DNA of 37,539 bases from Paraburkholderia sp. (GCF_026225065.1 NZ_JAMFSB010000248.1:1-37539), one strand, 5' to 3'; positions 1-9,170 are shown, numbered from the stretch's first letter. Notes: a model not told the origin generated them from the letters alone. A program made the numbers and translations.

Positions 1-28
1 GGCGGCCCAGATCGTCGTCGTGACTCAT
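1..28 (-). CDS. wspE: wspE, first codons only (CheA-type hybrid kinase)
   Basis: An ATG on the minus strand at 28-26 overlaps the TGA of wspD by four bases (ATGA) and opens a frame reading MSHDDDLGR that runs off the left edge. In Wsp operons the gene after wspD is wspE, a CheA-CheY hybrid histidine kinase that phosphorylates the diguanylate cyclase WspR. Only nine codons are visible, so the identity rests on position in the operon and on the coupled start, not on protein sequence. Confidence 0.6.
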
Positions 29-762
29 CGCAGACTCCGGGCGAGTGATTCGAACAGACGGTCGGTGTCGAGCAGGCCAATCGTGCGCTCGTGCCATGCA
101 AGCACGCCACATGAATGCGAGGCGCTGGCATGTGCGAGCGTCGTCGGTACCGGCAGCAGCGCACTGGACGCGAAGCGCACCACGCCCTCGACTTCATCTA
201 CCGGAAAAGCCACCGGCTCTCCGCGATGCGCGGCGACCAGCATGCGCGCATAGCTGTTGCGCGATGCGTATTTGCCACTGGACGCGCGATCCAGATGCAG
301 CAGTTCGCCAAGCGAAGCGGCCACCGTCAGTGCGCCGCGAATATTGACGAGCCCAAGGACGACGCGATTGCGCCGATGCGGCAGGGAATGGATCGGCCGC
401 ATGTCGTCGACCTGACGCAGCGCAGCCGTCGGCAAACCAAGCCATTCGTCGGCAATGCGAAATACCAGCGCCGATTGCGTGGCCGCGGACGCGGCGCTCG
501 TATCGGTTGCGCGCGACGTCTGCGACGTGCCGTCGTGAGGCAGCCCGCGCGGTTTCAAAGCTGCCGCCGCAGGCACGAGATCCGCTTCGTCGAGCGGCCG
601 ATCAAGCAGCCGTGCCGCAGCCTGCTCGAACACGGGGCAGTTGAGACAGCGCGAATGCTCGGCCAGTTTCGGGCATGAGCCGTCGCCGCGCGTGCCGATA
701 CGATTCCAGCAATCGTCGATGAACGTGACCATGCCCTTGGTCTCAATAGCGCCGTGAGCCAT
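25..762 (-). CDS. wspD: WspD, CheW-domain coupling protein with Cys-rich N-terminus
   Basis: CheW-like scaffold expected to couple the WspA receptor to the WspE kinase at the membrane. The CheW domain fills roughly residues 95-245 (ALVFRIADEWLGLPTAAL to the C-terminus). The N-terminus carries DDCWNRIG and four cysteines at 18, 30, 39 and 42, a pattern I associate with WspD and not with ordinary CheW. The start at 762 has a GAGG about nine bases upstream and makes the gene overlap wspC by 20 bp. A second Met at 732 (MVTFIDDCW) matches the usual family start better but has a weaker ribosome site. The stop overlaps the wspE start, so translation is probably coupled on both sides. Function is by homology and operon order. 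Confidence 0.88.
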   Translation of the reverse strand: MAHGAIETKGMVTFIDDCWNRIGTRGDGSCPKLAEHSRCLNCPVFEQAAARLLDRPLDEADLVPAAAALKPRGLPHDGTSQTSRATDTSAASAATQSALVFRIADEWLGLPTAALRQVDDMRPIHSLPHRRNRVVLGLVNIRGALTVAASLGELLHLDRASSGKYASRNSYARMLVAAHRGEPVAFPVDEVEGVVRFASSALLPVPTTLAHASASHSCGVLAWHERTIGLLDTDRLFESLARSLR

Positions 763-2212
763 GCTTGCCTCGCGGTAGGTTCAAAGGGTCATCCGTTGCT
801 TTCGTGGCGCTTGTCGTGGGCGTCATCTGGTGCGCCTTGGACGCGGCGCGCTGGGCACGTCGCATCAGTTGCTGCGCGCCGGCGCTGTCTCCCGTCATAT
901 CGAGCAGCGCGGCAAGGTGCGTGAGCGCCTCATAGTGGGCAGGCTCGAGATAGAGCGTCTTGCGGTAATAGTCGCTCGCGTCGGCTGTACGTCCCCGCGC
1001 GTCGGCGATCAGGCCAAGCAGATAGAACGCCTCTGCGTCCGTGCCATGCACGTTGACAAATGCCTGCGCCACCTGCTCAGCCTTGTCGAATTCACCGGCG
1101 TCGGCGAGGCGGCCTGCTTCGGCGAGCGACTCGTCCGGAACCGCGGAAGCGCCAGGTTTCGCATGGGCGCCAGCTGATCCGTGTCCATGCGCTTGTCTGG
1201 TTGCGTGTGCGGGCGGCTGGGTAGTTGCATGCGCAAACGTTGCCGGGCGCGGCGCCGGCGCGACCGGCTGCGGACGTGTCGCAAAGGAGGGCGCCGCAGC
1301 AGCACGTGTAGCGGCGAAAGCCCCCGGCGCGGCTTGAGGCGCCGCCGCTGTGTTGCCGGGTAACGTAAACGCGGGCGCGCACGGTTCCTCGGCCGGTGTG
1401 CGCTGAAACGCAAACGCCAGCGGAATGCGCGCCGAGCTAAGCGTATGACGCATCATCAAGCCAGTTTCCGCTGGTCCGACGAAGATCGTTCCACCGTCGG
1501 CCAGTCGCGCGTCGAGCAGATGGATCGCGCGATCCTGCGCATCGCGGTGAAAATAGATCAGCACGTTGCGGCAGAAAATGAAATCGTAGCGCGTGCCAGC
1601 GTTGTGCGACGGGTCGAACAGGTTCGCCTGCGTAAAACGCACCGCTTGCTGGATGCGTTCGTTCAGCACCCATCCGCCGTCGAGCGGATCGAAATGGCGG
1701 TCGCGAAACTCGAACTCGCCGCCGCGAAACGAATTGCGTCCGTAGACGGCTTTTTGCGCGAGCGCGATGGCGCGCGCACTGATGTCGAACGCGTCGACGG
1801 TAAAACGCTGCGCGCCGATCCCCGCATCGAACAGGGCCATTGCCACTGAATACGGTTCTTCACCGCTCGAGCAGGGCACGCTGAGCACCCGCGCCACACG
1901 GGCCGGATCGCGCGCCAGCTTTTCATTGACGAGCCGCGCCAGCGCGACAAACGCTTCGCGGTCGCGAAAAAACCAGGTCTCGGGGACCACCAGTGCTTCG
2001 ATTAGCGCCAGGCGTTCTTCGGGCGAATCGATTAGCAGTCGCCAATAAGCGTCTACAGCGTCTTCGGCGACGGCCTTGACGGGGTCGACAGACAGCGTGA
2101 GGCGCACCCGGTCCTGCACCGCGCGCTCAAGGGCATTGATGCCGAGCGAGGACGCGTCGATCCCGGTCTCCTGGGAGAGCCAGGTTTCGAAGCAGGGATC
2201 GGTGGGGTTCAT
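743..2212 (-). CDS. wspC: WspC, CheR-type receptor methyltransferase with TPR tail
   Basis: S-adenosylmethionine-dependent glutamate O-methyltransferase predicted to methylate WspA and set receptor sensitivity, opposing the WspF esterase. The CheR catalytic region covers about the first 270 residues and shows the SAM-binding stretch VPCSSGEEPYSVAMALFDAG and the later FIFCRNVLIYFH. A low-complexity Ala/Pro/His-rich linker follows, then a TPR-like segment (AEAFYLLGLIADARGRTADA), the arrangement that separates WspC from plain CheR. I chose the ATG at 2212 (MNPTDPCFETWL, 489 residues) because family members begin near this helix. A GTG at 2257, or an upstream ATG at 2353 inside wspB, would lengthen it. 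No clear ribosome site decides the start, and coupling to the wspB stop at 2263 is likely. Confidence 0.87.
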   Translation of the reverse strand: MNPTDPCFETWLSQETGIDASSLGINALERAVQDRVRLTLSVDPVKAVAEDAVDAYWRLLIDSPEERLALIEALVVPETWFFRDREAFVALARLVNEKLARDPARVARVLSVPCSSGEEPYSVAMALFDAGIGAQRFTVDAFDISARAIALAQKAVYGRNSFRGGEFEFRDRHFDPLDGGWVLNERIQQAVRFTQANLFDPSHNAGTRYDFIFCRNVLIYFHRDAQDRAIHLLDARLADGGTIFVGPAETGLMMRHTLSSARIPLAFAFQRTPAEEPCAPAFTLPGNTAAAPQAAPGAFAATRAAAAPSFATRPQPVAPAPRPATFAHATTQPPAHATRQAHGHGSAGAHAKPGASAVPDESLAEAGRLADAGEFDKAEQVAQAFVNVHGTDAEAFYLLGLIADARGRTADASDYYRKTLYLEPAHYEALTHLAALLDMTGDSAGAQQLMRRAQRAASKAHQMTPTTSATKATDDPLNLPRGKHGSRRY

Positions 2213-2262
2213 GGGGCGGTTCAGGTTGTTGTACGCGTCATGCGGTTCGCTCGTCACGTGCG

Positions 2263-2775
2263 TCAAGGTCCAGCGGGCGGTTGCGCTGCTTCGGCTTGCG
2301 GAAACAACAAGGCCTTCACTTCGTCGGTAAGCATTTGCTGTACCTCGACCCATTGCACGAGACCTACGCCGTCGTTTGCGACCGGCCCGAGCCAGCGCGC
2401 ATGAGGCGTGGCGATACCGCTTTCGGCAAACCGCTCGTGTTCGATGCGCCGCGTCTGCGTGGCGCGCTCGACGATCAGGCCAAGCAGATGCTCGGACTCG
2501 CCGCCGTCATCGCGCGCTGACGCCTCGCCCCCGTCCGCAGCCCGGTAATGAACCAGCACCAGGCGCGTAGAGCGAAGTTGCCGCGCTGGGCGGCCGAGTG
2601 CAAGCTGCGATATGTCGATCACCGGCACCGTTTCACCATGCCGCTCGAACATGCCAGCCACCCAGGCGGGTGCACCGGGGATCGACTTGGTGGGCGCAAG
2701 CGCCAGCACTTCGACGATCCCAGCCGCGTCGAGCGCGTAGCGGTCGCCGTCCAGATCGAACAGGAGGAAGAGCAT
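2263..2775 (-). CDS. wspB: WspB, CheW-domain coupling protein
   Basis: A 170-residue single-domain CheW scaffold, starting MLFLLFDLDGDRYALDA and including the typical GMFERHGETVPVIDI hairpin region. It should link the WspA receptor array to WspE. It lies 32 bp after wspA and just before wspC on the same strand, giving the canonical order receptor, CheW, CheR, second CheW. A short Gly/Asp/Glu-rich insertion (about residues 81-95) sits in a loop of the fold. The N-terminus has no extension, unlike WspD. Confidence is high for the fold and good for the wsp assignment because of synteny. Confidence 0.9.
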   Translation of the reverse strand: MLFLLFDLDGDRYALDAAGIVEVLALAPTKSIPGAPAWVAGMFERHGETVPVIDISQLALGRPARQLRSTRLVLVHYRAADGGEASARDDGGESEHLLGLIVERATQTRRIEHERFAESGIATPHARWLGPVANDGVGLVQWVEVQQMLTDEVKALLFPQAEAAQPPAGP

Positions 2776-2807
2776 CGCGATGGCCTGTGCTTAGCGGGTA
2801 GCCGGCG

Positions 2808-4484
2808 TCACGCGTCGATCTTGAAGCGCGACACGCCGGTGCGCAACTGGTTGGCGACCAGCGTGAGGTCGTCGATCGCCTGCGACGACTGGCGCAGCGA
2901 CTCGGCGGTCTGCTGCGCCGCCTCGGAGAGTTGCGACAGCGCCTGGTTGATCTGCTCGGCGCTGGTGGCCTGGGTCTGCATCCCCTCGTTGACCATCTGG
3001 AAGCGCGGCGCGAGCGTCTGCACTTCGTTGATGATCTGCGAGAGCTGGCCGCCCACCTGCTGTACGTCGCGCATGCCGCGGCGCACTTCCTCGGAGAACT
3101 TGTCCATGCCCATCACGCCAGCCGAAACGGCCGACTGGATTTCCTTGACGGTCTGCTCGATGTCGTAGGTCGCCACCGCGGTCTGGTCCGCAAGACGGCG
3201 GATTTCGGTCGCCACCACTGCGAACCCACGGCCGTATTCGCCGGCCTTTTCGGCTTCGATCGCCGCGTTCAGCGAGAGCAGGTTGGTCTGGTCGGCCACC
3301 TTGGTAATGGTCGCGACGACCTGATTGATGTTGACCGCTTTCTCATTGAGGATGGCCAGCTTGGCGTTCACCGAACCTGCTGCCTCCATCACGCTGCGCA
3401 TGGTGTCTTCCATGCGCGTGAGGCCGCTTTGGCTCGCGCCCGCGAGCGTTGCCGACTGCTCGGCCACACCGGCGACTTCGTTCATCGTGCGCAACAGGTC
3501 GCGCGAGGTCGCGAAAATCTCGCGGGACGTGGCGCCGATTTCGGTGGTGGTCGCGGCCGTTTCGCTGGCAGTGGCCTGCTGTTCCTTCGACGTGGCGGCG
3601 ATTTCCGTCACGGAAGTGGTGACCTGCAGCGACGACTTCTGCGCCTGCGAAACCAGACTCGTCAGTTCCTCGGCCATGCGGTTGAAGCCGTTTTCCAGTG
3701 TGCCGAATTCATCGCTGCGGCGCAGGTTCAACCGTTGCGCCAGATTGCCGGTGCGCATCACGTCGAGGACGTCCACCAGTCGGGCCATCGGCACCGTGAC
3801 TGCTTTGAAGAGCCAGTAACCGGTCACGAGCGCGACCAGCAGCACCACGCCGAGCGCAGTGGCCAACGTGATTTCAGTGCCGCTCACCGAGGTGCGGATC
3901 AACTGGGCGGAATCGTCGGCCTGAGCGTGGTTCTCCGCGACCAGCACGTTCGCGGCGCGGATCAGGTTGTCCCACGTAGGTGTCATCTCAACGAACTGTG
4001 CTTGCGCCGCGGGCCTCGATGTACGGGCCTGCGTCGCGGCCTGGTTGCAGAGCGCCAGATACTGGTCGTAGGCGGTCTTGAAGGTGTTGAAACGTTCGCG
4101 GTCGTCGTCGCGGAACACCGTGCTCTGGTAGTCGGCGGAGACCTTGTCGAAGGCGCGCAGAATCTCGGGCAGCTTGTCGAGATCGCGCGCCATGCTTTGC
4201 GCGTCCGGATCGACGAAGATCGCGCGTTCCAGCGTCGCATAGCTCTCGTTGGCCGCCGCGCGCAGGCTGGTGGCGAGGTACAGGCCGGGCACCGAGTCGC
4301 GGCGCAGGCTGACGGCCTCTTCGTCGATCGAACGCAGCCGCGTGTATGAAATGACGGCCATTACCAGCATCAGCAGGAAAAGCCCCCCAAAGCAGAGCAC
4401 GATGCGTGTGCCCAGGGTAAACCGGCCGCTGCTGAGCATGCCCGGCAGGTTCGTGTTGCTCGCACGTGGCGTGACAGTGGCCAT
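2808..4484 (-). CDS. wspA: WspA, methyl-accepting chemotaxis receptor
   Basis: Inner-membrane sensor at the head of the Wsp surface-sensing pathway. From the chosen ATG (MATVTPRAS, 558 residues) the order is: cytoplasmic start; membrane helix about 28-47 ([19 protein letters not shown]); periplasmic four-helix ligand region; second helix about 206-227; a HAMP region beginning near [11 protein letters not shown]; and a long methyl-accepting signalling domain with the hairpin-tip stretch [20 protein letters not shown]. An in-frame ATG at 4529 would add 15 residues ([15 protein letters not shown]) with no membrane or domain value, so the inner start is preferred. It lacks a C-terminal CheR-tether pentapeptide, consistent with WspC having its own TPR module. 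First gene of the operon. Confidence 0.92.
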   Translation of the reverse strand: MATVTPRASNTNLPGMLSSGRFTLGTRIVLCFGGLFLLMLVMAVISYTRLRSIDEEAVSLRRDSVPGLYLATSLRAAANESYATLERAIFVDPDAQSMARDLDKLPEILRAFDKVSADYQSTVFRDDDRERFNTFKTAYDQYLALCNQAATQARTSRPAAQAQFVEMTPTWDNLIRAANVLVAENHAQADDSAQLIRTSVSGTEITLATALGVVLLVALVTGYWLFKAVTVPMARLVDVLDVMRTGNLAQRLNLRRSDEFGTLENGFNRMAEELTSLVSQAQKSSLQVTTSVTEIAATSKEQQATASETAATTTEIGATSREIFATSRDLLRTMNEVAGVAEQSATLAGASQSGLTRMEDTMRSVMEAAGSVNAKLAILNEKAVNINQVVATITKVADQTNLLSLNAAIEAEKAGEYGRGFAVVATEIRRLADQTAVATYDIEQTVKEIQSAVSAGVMGMDKFSEEVRRGMRDVQQVGGQLSQIINEVQTLAPRFQMVNEGMQTQATSAEQINQALSQLSEAAQQTAESLRQSSQAIDDLTLVANQLRTGVSRFKIDA

Positions 4485-4697
4485 TTTCGATGTCTCTCTC
4501 TGACGATTGGTCCGTGGACGCGAGCCCACAAATGCATTTTTTGCCCGTTTCGGCCCAGGATACGACGCTACACCCGCGGCCTGGAAGTCGATCGGGAGAT
4601 TAGTGAGGGTAAATTGTGCCAGAGTCGGCTATGAGAATCGCAGTTTGTGTTCACATGGCGGCTCTTACTCTGCGGGTTTCCCCTCATCCGATCGTGC

Positions 4698-4726
4698 TTG
4701 ACCACTCAAATTCGGCGCCTTAGATT
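4698..4726 (+). promoter_or_regulatory. sigma70-like promoter of the porin gene
   Basis: TTGACC (4698-4703), a 17-base spacer, then TAGATT (4721-4726). The -35 matches five of six consensus bases and the -10 four of six. The expected start of transcription, near 4733, falls inside the inverted repeat at 4730-4747, a classic repressor position. Found by eye and not scored computationally. Confidence 0.45.
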
Positions 4727-4729
4727 TCA

Positions 4730-4747
4730 TACATGTTCCTACATGTA
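4730..4747. promoter_or_regulatory. candidate GntR/HutC operator upstream of the porin
   Basis: A perfect inverted repeat TACATGT-TCCT-ACATGTA. Its centre reads GT-N4-AC, the spacing typical of HutC-subfamily GntR operators. The same six-base half-site with the same four-base spacer recurs at 5837-5852, directly before the gntR gene at 5916, so both are likely bound by that regulator. Confidence 0.55.
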
Positions 4748-4814
4748 CTTTAGTTGTTGTGCAAAAAGGAACAGGTGGGCGCATCCGCCACCCGCCAATC
4801 CGATATCGCTCATC

Positions 4815-5831
4815 ATGAACATTCGCCTGCCGGCCGCTGTAATGTTGATTTGCCTTGCACCCGCCGCGCGCGCGGATTCGAGCGTCACCTTGTATGGCAT
4901 CGTGGACGAGTTCGTCCAGGTGGTGAACACGGGCAGCGGATATACCGGTGCGGTGGGTTCGTCGGGGCAATGGGCGAGCCGTATCGGCCTGCGCGGCAGC
5001 GAGGATATCGGCGGCGGTAACCACATCAATTTCGATCTGCAGAACGGCTTCAACCCCAACGACGGCACGTTTGCCTCGCCGGGCAGCCTGTTCAATCGTG
5101 CCGCCTGGGTGGGCGTATCCGGAGGATGGGGCGAGTTGCGCGCTGGCCGCCAGAACTCGCCGGTATTCAACGACCAGGGCGGACTCGACGCGTTCGGCGC
5201 GGCCACCCAGGCATCCGGCTTCAGCAATTTCATGACCTATACGGTGCGAACGAGCAACACGGTCTCGTACACGTCACCGACGTTGGCCGGTTTGCAGTTC
5301 AGCCTTTACACGGGTCTTGGCGATGCCGGCGGGTTCCGCTCGCCGGGCTCGAGCTATCAGGCGGATGTCACCTACTCGCGGGGACCGGTGGCCGCCGTGT
5401 TCGCAGCGCAAGCCGTGAAGAACGCAGATGGCAGTGCGACCGACCGGACCGAGGAGGCCGGGCTGTCCTGGCAAATCGGCAAGACCACGCTATACGCGGG
5501 ATGGAGCGGCTCCAGGTGGGCCGATATCGATCTGGACGTGAACGTATACGGCGCATCGGCGCTATATCAGTTCACGCCGTCGAGCGCGCTCGCGTTCGGC
5601 TACACCTATCTGCACGACGAGACGGGACAAGGCAACAACGCGAGCCAGCTCGCGGCGCTCTACACCTATACGCTGTCCAGACGCACGACCGTGTATAGCG
5701 CGCTGTCGTTCCTGCAAAACCACGGTCAGGCGGAATACCGGCTGGCCGGGTCGGCGAATGCGGGCTTGCCGCTTGCCTACCCCGGCGCCGATGCGCGCGG
5801 TTTTCAGTTGGGCATCGTGCAACGCTTTTAA
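4815..5831 (+). CDS. outer-membrane porin (Porin_4 / OmpC-like), short
   Basis: A beta-barrel channel for small solutes in the outer membrane. The start MNIRLPAAVMLICLAPAARA is a clean Sec signal peptide followed by DSSVTLYGIVDEFVQ, the standard first strand of Burkholderiales porins. Further marks are RIGLRGSEDIGGG, LRAGRQNSPVF and a C-terminal GFQLGIVQRF ending in Phe for BAM recognition. At 338 residues it is somewhat short for this family. The frame is open upstream to 4647, but residues before this Met do not look like a secreted protein. A promoter and palindrome lie upstream, and the gntR-hydrolase-permease-kinase genes follow in the same direction. I infer that it lets the substrate of that cluster cross the outer membrane. 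Confidence 0.88.
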   Translation: MNIRLPAAVMLICLAPAARADSSVTLYGIVDEFVQVVNTGSGYTGAVGSSGQWASRIGLRGSEDIGGGNHINFDLQNGFNPNDGTFASPGSLFNRAAWVGVSGGWGELRAGRQNSPVFNDQGGLDAFGAATQASGFSNFMTYTVRTSNTVSYTSPTLAGLQFSLYTGLGDAGGFRSPGSSYQADVTYSRGPVAAVFAAQAVKNADGSATDRTEEAGLSWQIGKTTLYAGWSGSRWADIDLDVNVYGASALYQFTPSSALAFGYTYLHDETGQGNNASQLAALYTYTLSRRTTVYSALSFLQNHGQAEYRLAGSANAGLPLAYPGADARGFQLGIVQRF

Positions 5832-5836
5832 GGAAA

Positions 5837-5852
5837 ACATGTGCATACTTGT
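5837..5852. promoter_or_regulatory. second candidate GntR/HutC operator, before gntR
   Basis: ACATGT-GCAT-ACTTGT has one mismatch between arms, keeps the GT-N4-AC core and shares the half-site and spacing of the repeat at 4730-4747. It lies between the porin stop (5831) and the gntR start (5916), suggesting autoregulation. Confidence 0.45.
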
Positions 5853-5915
5853 GCTTTTCGAATGACGGACCGGTTGGAGAGAAGGCCGGGGCCGCATGGG
5901 CACAGGAGCCGCAAG

Positions 5916-6644
5916 ATGGTGAAACGGGCAGTGAAGAGCGATGAGGTCGGGCGTTCGAAGGCGCATATGGTGGCCGCCACAATCGAGCAGGACATTCTGA
6001 GTGGACGTTTGCCGTTCGGTCAGCAACTGGAAAGCGAGTACGAACTGGTCGAGCGCTTTGCGGTGAGCCGCAACACCGTGCGCAAAGGACTCGATCTGCT
6101 GACTAACGGCGGTCTGATTACGCGCAAAGGTGGGATCGGCTCGTTCGTGACGTTCAACGGCCAGACGATCGATGGGACGCTCGGCTGGACCACCGCCATC
6201 GAAAAGGCGGAGGGCGGTGCGCAGACCCGCTTGCTGCAGATTGCGCTGGTCGAAGACGAGGCGCTCGCGCAGGAGCTGAAGCTCACGCGTGCCAACTTCG
6301 TGGCGATTGACCGGATGCGAGTCATCGGTGCAGGCGCGCAATGCATTTCGCTGGAACGCAGCCGTCTGCCGTTCAGCGACGAGCTTGCGGCACTGCCGCT
6401 GCAAGGGCTCGTAGGCGGCTCGCTGAACCGCACGCTGATCGAGCACGGCATGGTGCCGCATCACGGCGAGCAATGGGCCGAGGTAGTCGGTCTCGAAGCG
6501 GCCGATGCACGCCTGCTCAAGCGCCGCGCCGGCACGTCGTTTCTGCGTTCGCGACGGCTCACGCGCGACCGCGACGAACGCATCATCGAGTACGTCGTGA
6601 GCTTGCTGGATCCGGCGTTTTTTGCACTACATCTGGAATTCTGA
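5916..6644 (+). CDS. GntR-family transcriptional regulator, HutC subfamily (UTRA)
   Basis: A DNA-binding regulator of 242 residues. The N-terminal winged helix covers about residues 15-85, with the GntR pattern ESEYELVERFAVSRNTVRKG and the wing GLITRKGGIGSFV. The remainder looks like a UTRA effector domain that would bind a small sugar-like or nucleoside-like ligand (C-terminal strand DERIIEYVVSLLDP). The frame extends upstream to a GTG at 5841, but the ATG at 5916 has a strong AGGAG seven bases ahead and matches the family start. Its stop overlaps the next start by one base (TGATG), tying it to the hydrolase. It corresponds in context to E. coli YegW. Two GT-N4-AC palindromes nearby are its likely operators. 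Confidence 0.9.
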   Translation: MVKRAVKSDEVGRSKAHMVAATIEQDILSGRLPFGQQLESEYELVERFAVSRNTVRKGLDLLTNGGLITRKGGIGSFVTFNGQTIDGTLGWTTAIEKAEGGAQTRLLQIALVEDEALAQELKLTRANFVAIDRMRVIGAGAQCISLERSRLPFSDELAALPLQGLVGGSLNRTLIEHGMVPHHGEQWAEVVGLEAADARLLKRRAGTSFLRSRRLTRDRDERIIEYVVSLLDPAFFALHLEF

Positions 6645-7681
6645 TGTCTTCGTTTTTGGATTTGACTGACCCCGAACTGACCGATCGTGCGCGCGGCGCG
6701 TTTTACGGTCTTGCTCTTGGCGACGCTTACGGCATGCCGACGCAGTCGCTGAGCCGCGAGCGCATCGCTGAACAGTTCGGACGTATCGAGAAGCTGGAGA
6801 GCGCATTTGCCGATCAGCCGATTGCACCGAATCTGCCGGCCGGCTCCATCACTGACGACACCGAGCAGGCCATGCTGGTTGCCCGGCTCCTGGTGGACGG
6901 CAAGGGCACGATCGAGCCGAAGGCGTTCGCGCATGCGTTGATGAAGTGGGAAGCGTCAATGAAGGCGCGCGGCTCGCTCGACCTGCTCGGGCCTTCCACC
7001 AAACAGGCTATCGAGCGTATCGCCGCCGGTGAAGATCCCCTGCGTACCGGGCGCTTCGGGACCACCAACGGCGCGGCGATGCGCGTGACGCCGATCGGCA
7101 TTGCGTTCGACCTGAAGCGGCGCGAGGCGTTTATCGATGCGGTGGTGCAGTCGTGTGTCGTGACGCATCACACCACGCTCGGCATTGCGAGCGCGGCCGC
7201 CGTGGCCGCGTCGGTTTCGGCGGGACTGAACGGCGCGAGCCTTGGTGCGGCTCTCGAGGCCGGTATCGACATGGCCGAGCAGGCGGCGAGCCGCGGCTTC
7301 TGGGTGGCAGGCGGACGGATCGGGCCTCGCCTGCGTCACGCCCGAGAACTGATCCACGGATCTGCGGAGCACGATGCGGCTGATGTGATTTACAACGTGA
7401 TCGGCACCTCGGTCGCGTCGCAGGAGTCGGTGGTCGCCACCTTCGCGCTGGCGTTCGACGTCGAGCGCCGCGGTACCTCGATCGAGGCGGCGCTGGGCGC
7501 GGCAGCGAGCCTGGGCGGGGACACCGACACGATCGCCGCGATGCTAGGCGCAATTCTCGGCGCGTGCTCGGGTTATGGCGCGTTGCCGGCTGGACCTGTC
7601 GAGACGATTCGACGCGTGAACGCGCTCGATCTCGATCCGCTAGTCGACCGTTTGCTTGGATTGCGCGCCCGCTCTTTCTGA
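6644..7681 (+). CDS. ADP-ribosylglycohydrolase-family protein (YegU-like)
   Basis: A 345-residue all-helical hydrolase of the DraG/ARH superfamily, which breaks N- or O-glycosidic bonds to ribose using magnesium. Visible family marks are GAFYGLALGDAYG near residue 18, the metal motif SITDDTEQ with T70-D71-D72, and GGDTDTIAAMLG with D293 and D295 near the C-terminus. All expected metal-site acids are present, so it is probably active. The neighbours are a nucleobase/nucleoside-type permease and a PfkB kinase, not a mono-ADP-ribosyltransferase, so the likely substrate is an imported ribosylated small molecule and not a modified protein. The start is translationally coupled to gntR. The exact substrate is unknown. 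Confidence 0.87.
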   Translation: MSSFLDLTDPELTDRARGAFYGLALGDAYGMPTQSLSRERIAEQFGRIEKLESAFADQPIAPNLPAGSITDDTEQAMLVARLLVDGKGTIEPKAFAHALMKWEASMKARGSLDLLGPSTKQAIERIAAGEDPLRTGRFGTTNGAAMRVTPIGIAFDLKRREAFIDAVVQSCVVTHHTTLGIASAAAVAASVSAGLNGASLGAALEAGIDMAEQAASRGFWVAGGRIGPRLRHARELIHGSAEHDAADVIYNVIGTSVASQESVVATFALAFDVERRGTSIEAALGAAASLGGDTDTIAAMLGAILGACSGYGALPAGPVETIRRVNALDLDPLVDRLLGLRARSF

Positions 7682-7730
7682 CGCGCAGGTCCGTTTCGGT
7701 GGTTTCCTTCAATCTGGAGATTCGACTCAG

Positions 7731-9170
7731 ATGGCTTCGTCACGCCCGTCAATCAGCGCTCGCCAAGTCGAGACGCGCGGTATCGAACCCGTACCGCTCA
7801 GCGAATGCCGTGGACATCCGCGCCAGCTCTTCTGGGTCTGGTTCGCCGCCAATATCAGCATTCTCGGACTACCGCTCGGCGCGACGCTCGTCGCTTTCCA
7901 GCATCTCGCGATCTGGCAGGCCGCGCTGGTGGCGATCGTCGGCGCCGCAGGATCGTTCGCGATTGTCGGGGTCATTTCGATTGCCGGGCGGCGCGGCCAT
8001 GCACCGAGTCTGACGCTCTCGCGGGCGATCTTCGGGGTGCGCGGCAACATTGGGCCGACCATTGTGTCATTGCTCTCGCGGCTCGGCTGGGAGACGGTCA
8101 ACACGACAACCGCCGCCTACGTGCTCCTCTCGCTCGCAACCATCGTGTTCGGCACCCCCGCGCAAGCGACCCATGCGCCGGTGCTCACGCTGGTGTTCAT
8201 CGCCGTGTTTGTTGTGCTGACGCTGATCGTGTCGGGCTTCGGCCATGCCACACTGCTTGTGATCCAGAAGTGGTCCACTTATGTGTTCGGCGTACTCAAC
8301 CTGATTGTGGCCGGCTTTCTCGCGACGCGGATCGACTGGCACGCCGTATTCCAGGCGGCACCCGCGCCGATGAGTGCGGTCGTCATCGGGATTGGCACCA
8401 TTGCGGCGGGCACCGGAATCGGCTGGGCGAATGCGGGCGCGGATATGTCACGCTATCAGGCACCCACCGTCAAGGGACCGGCACTGGTGGCCTCGGCGGC
8501 TTTCGGCGCGGGTATTCCGCTGATTCTGCTGGTCACGCTCGGCGCACTGCTTGCGGCCGGCAACGATCAGCTCGCTTCGACCAGCGATCCGATTGCGACA
8601 ATCCGGGACATGTTGCCGACCTGGATGGCAGTTCCTTATCTGATCACAGCGTTCGGCGGTCTGCTCCTGTCCAATTACCTGTCGGTCTATTCTGCAGGCC
8701 TGACGACGCTGACGCTGGGCCTGAAAGTCAAACGGGTCCAGGCGGTGGTGGTGGACGTAGTGGTGATTTTCACTGGCTCGATCTACTTCATGCTGATCGC
8801 CGGGAGTTTCTACGGTCCGTTTATCGGCTTTATCTCGCTGCTGGCCGTGCCGATTACGGCTTGGGTCGGTATTTGCCTGGTCGATCTGATGCATCGTCAG
8901 GAGTACTCTTCGACTGATCTGCTGGATGTCTCACCGCGTAGCGCTTACTGGTACAAAGGTGGTGTTGAGTGGCGTGCTTTCAGCGCATGGGCGATCGCCA
9001 TCGCGCTTGGATTTTGCTTCCTGTCCACGGGCGAGATTCACGGTGTATGGGCAAATTCGTGGCTCGGTCGCAATGGCCTTGGCTGGATTGTCACCTTCGT
9101 GATTGCAGCGGGCGTGTATGCAAGCCTGGGTGGCGCACGCAGGTCGGCAAAAAACTGGAAGACAGCATGA
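7731..9170 (+). CDS. NCS1-family permease (purine/cytosine/nucleoside type)
   Basis: An inner-membrane secondary transporter of 479 residues with about twelve hydrophobic helices. The N-terminal region, RQLFWVWFAANISILGLPLG, is typical of nucleobase-cation symporter-1 proteins, followed by a long helical core with GAAGSFAIVGVISIAGRRG and GIGWANAGADMSRY. The ATG at 7731 has GGAGA about ten bases upstream; the longer frame to 7656 adds only non-family residues. Its stop overlaps the kinase start (ATGA). In E. coli yegTUVW the transporter in this position belongs to a different family (MFS), so this is a functional substitution. Inferred cargo: a nucleoside or related ribosylated compound. Confidence 0.87.
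   Translation: MASSRPSISARQVETRGIEPVPLSECRGHPRQLFWVWFAANISILGLPLGATLVAFQHLAIWQAALVAIVGAAGSFAIVGVISIAGRRGHAPSLTLSRAIFGVRGNIGPTIVSLLSRLGWETVNTTTAAYVLLSLATIVFGTPAQATHAPVLTLVFIAVFVVLTLIVSGFGHATLLVIQKWSTYVFGVLNLIVAGFLATRIDWHAVFQAAPAPMSAVVIGIGTIAAGTGIGWANAGADMSRYQAPTVKGPALVASAAFGAGIPLILLVTLGALLAAGNDQLASTSDPIATIRDMLPTWMAVPYLITAFGGLLLSNYLSVYSAGLTTLTLGLKVKRVQAVVVDVVVIFTGSIYFMLIAGSFYGPFIGFISLLAVPITAWVGICLVDLMHRQEYSSTDLLDVSPRSAYWYKGGVEWRAFSAWAIAIALGFCFLSTGEIHGVWANSWLGRNGLGWIVTFVIAAGVYASLGGARRSAKNWKTA

Noticed and set aside
2931..4349. 472-residue open frame antisense to wspA
   Set aside because: It is rich in Arg, His and Gly with no domain, and mirrors the coding frame of a clear receptor; typical of high-GC antisense shadows.
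5562..6473. 303-residue minus-strand frame across the porin end and gntR
   Set aside because: It spans two well-supported plus-strand genes and has no motif or ribosome site.
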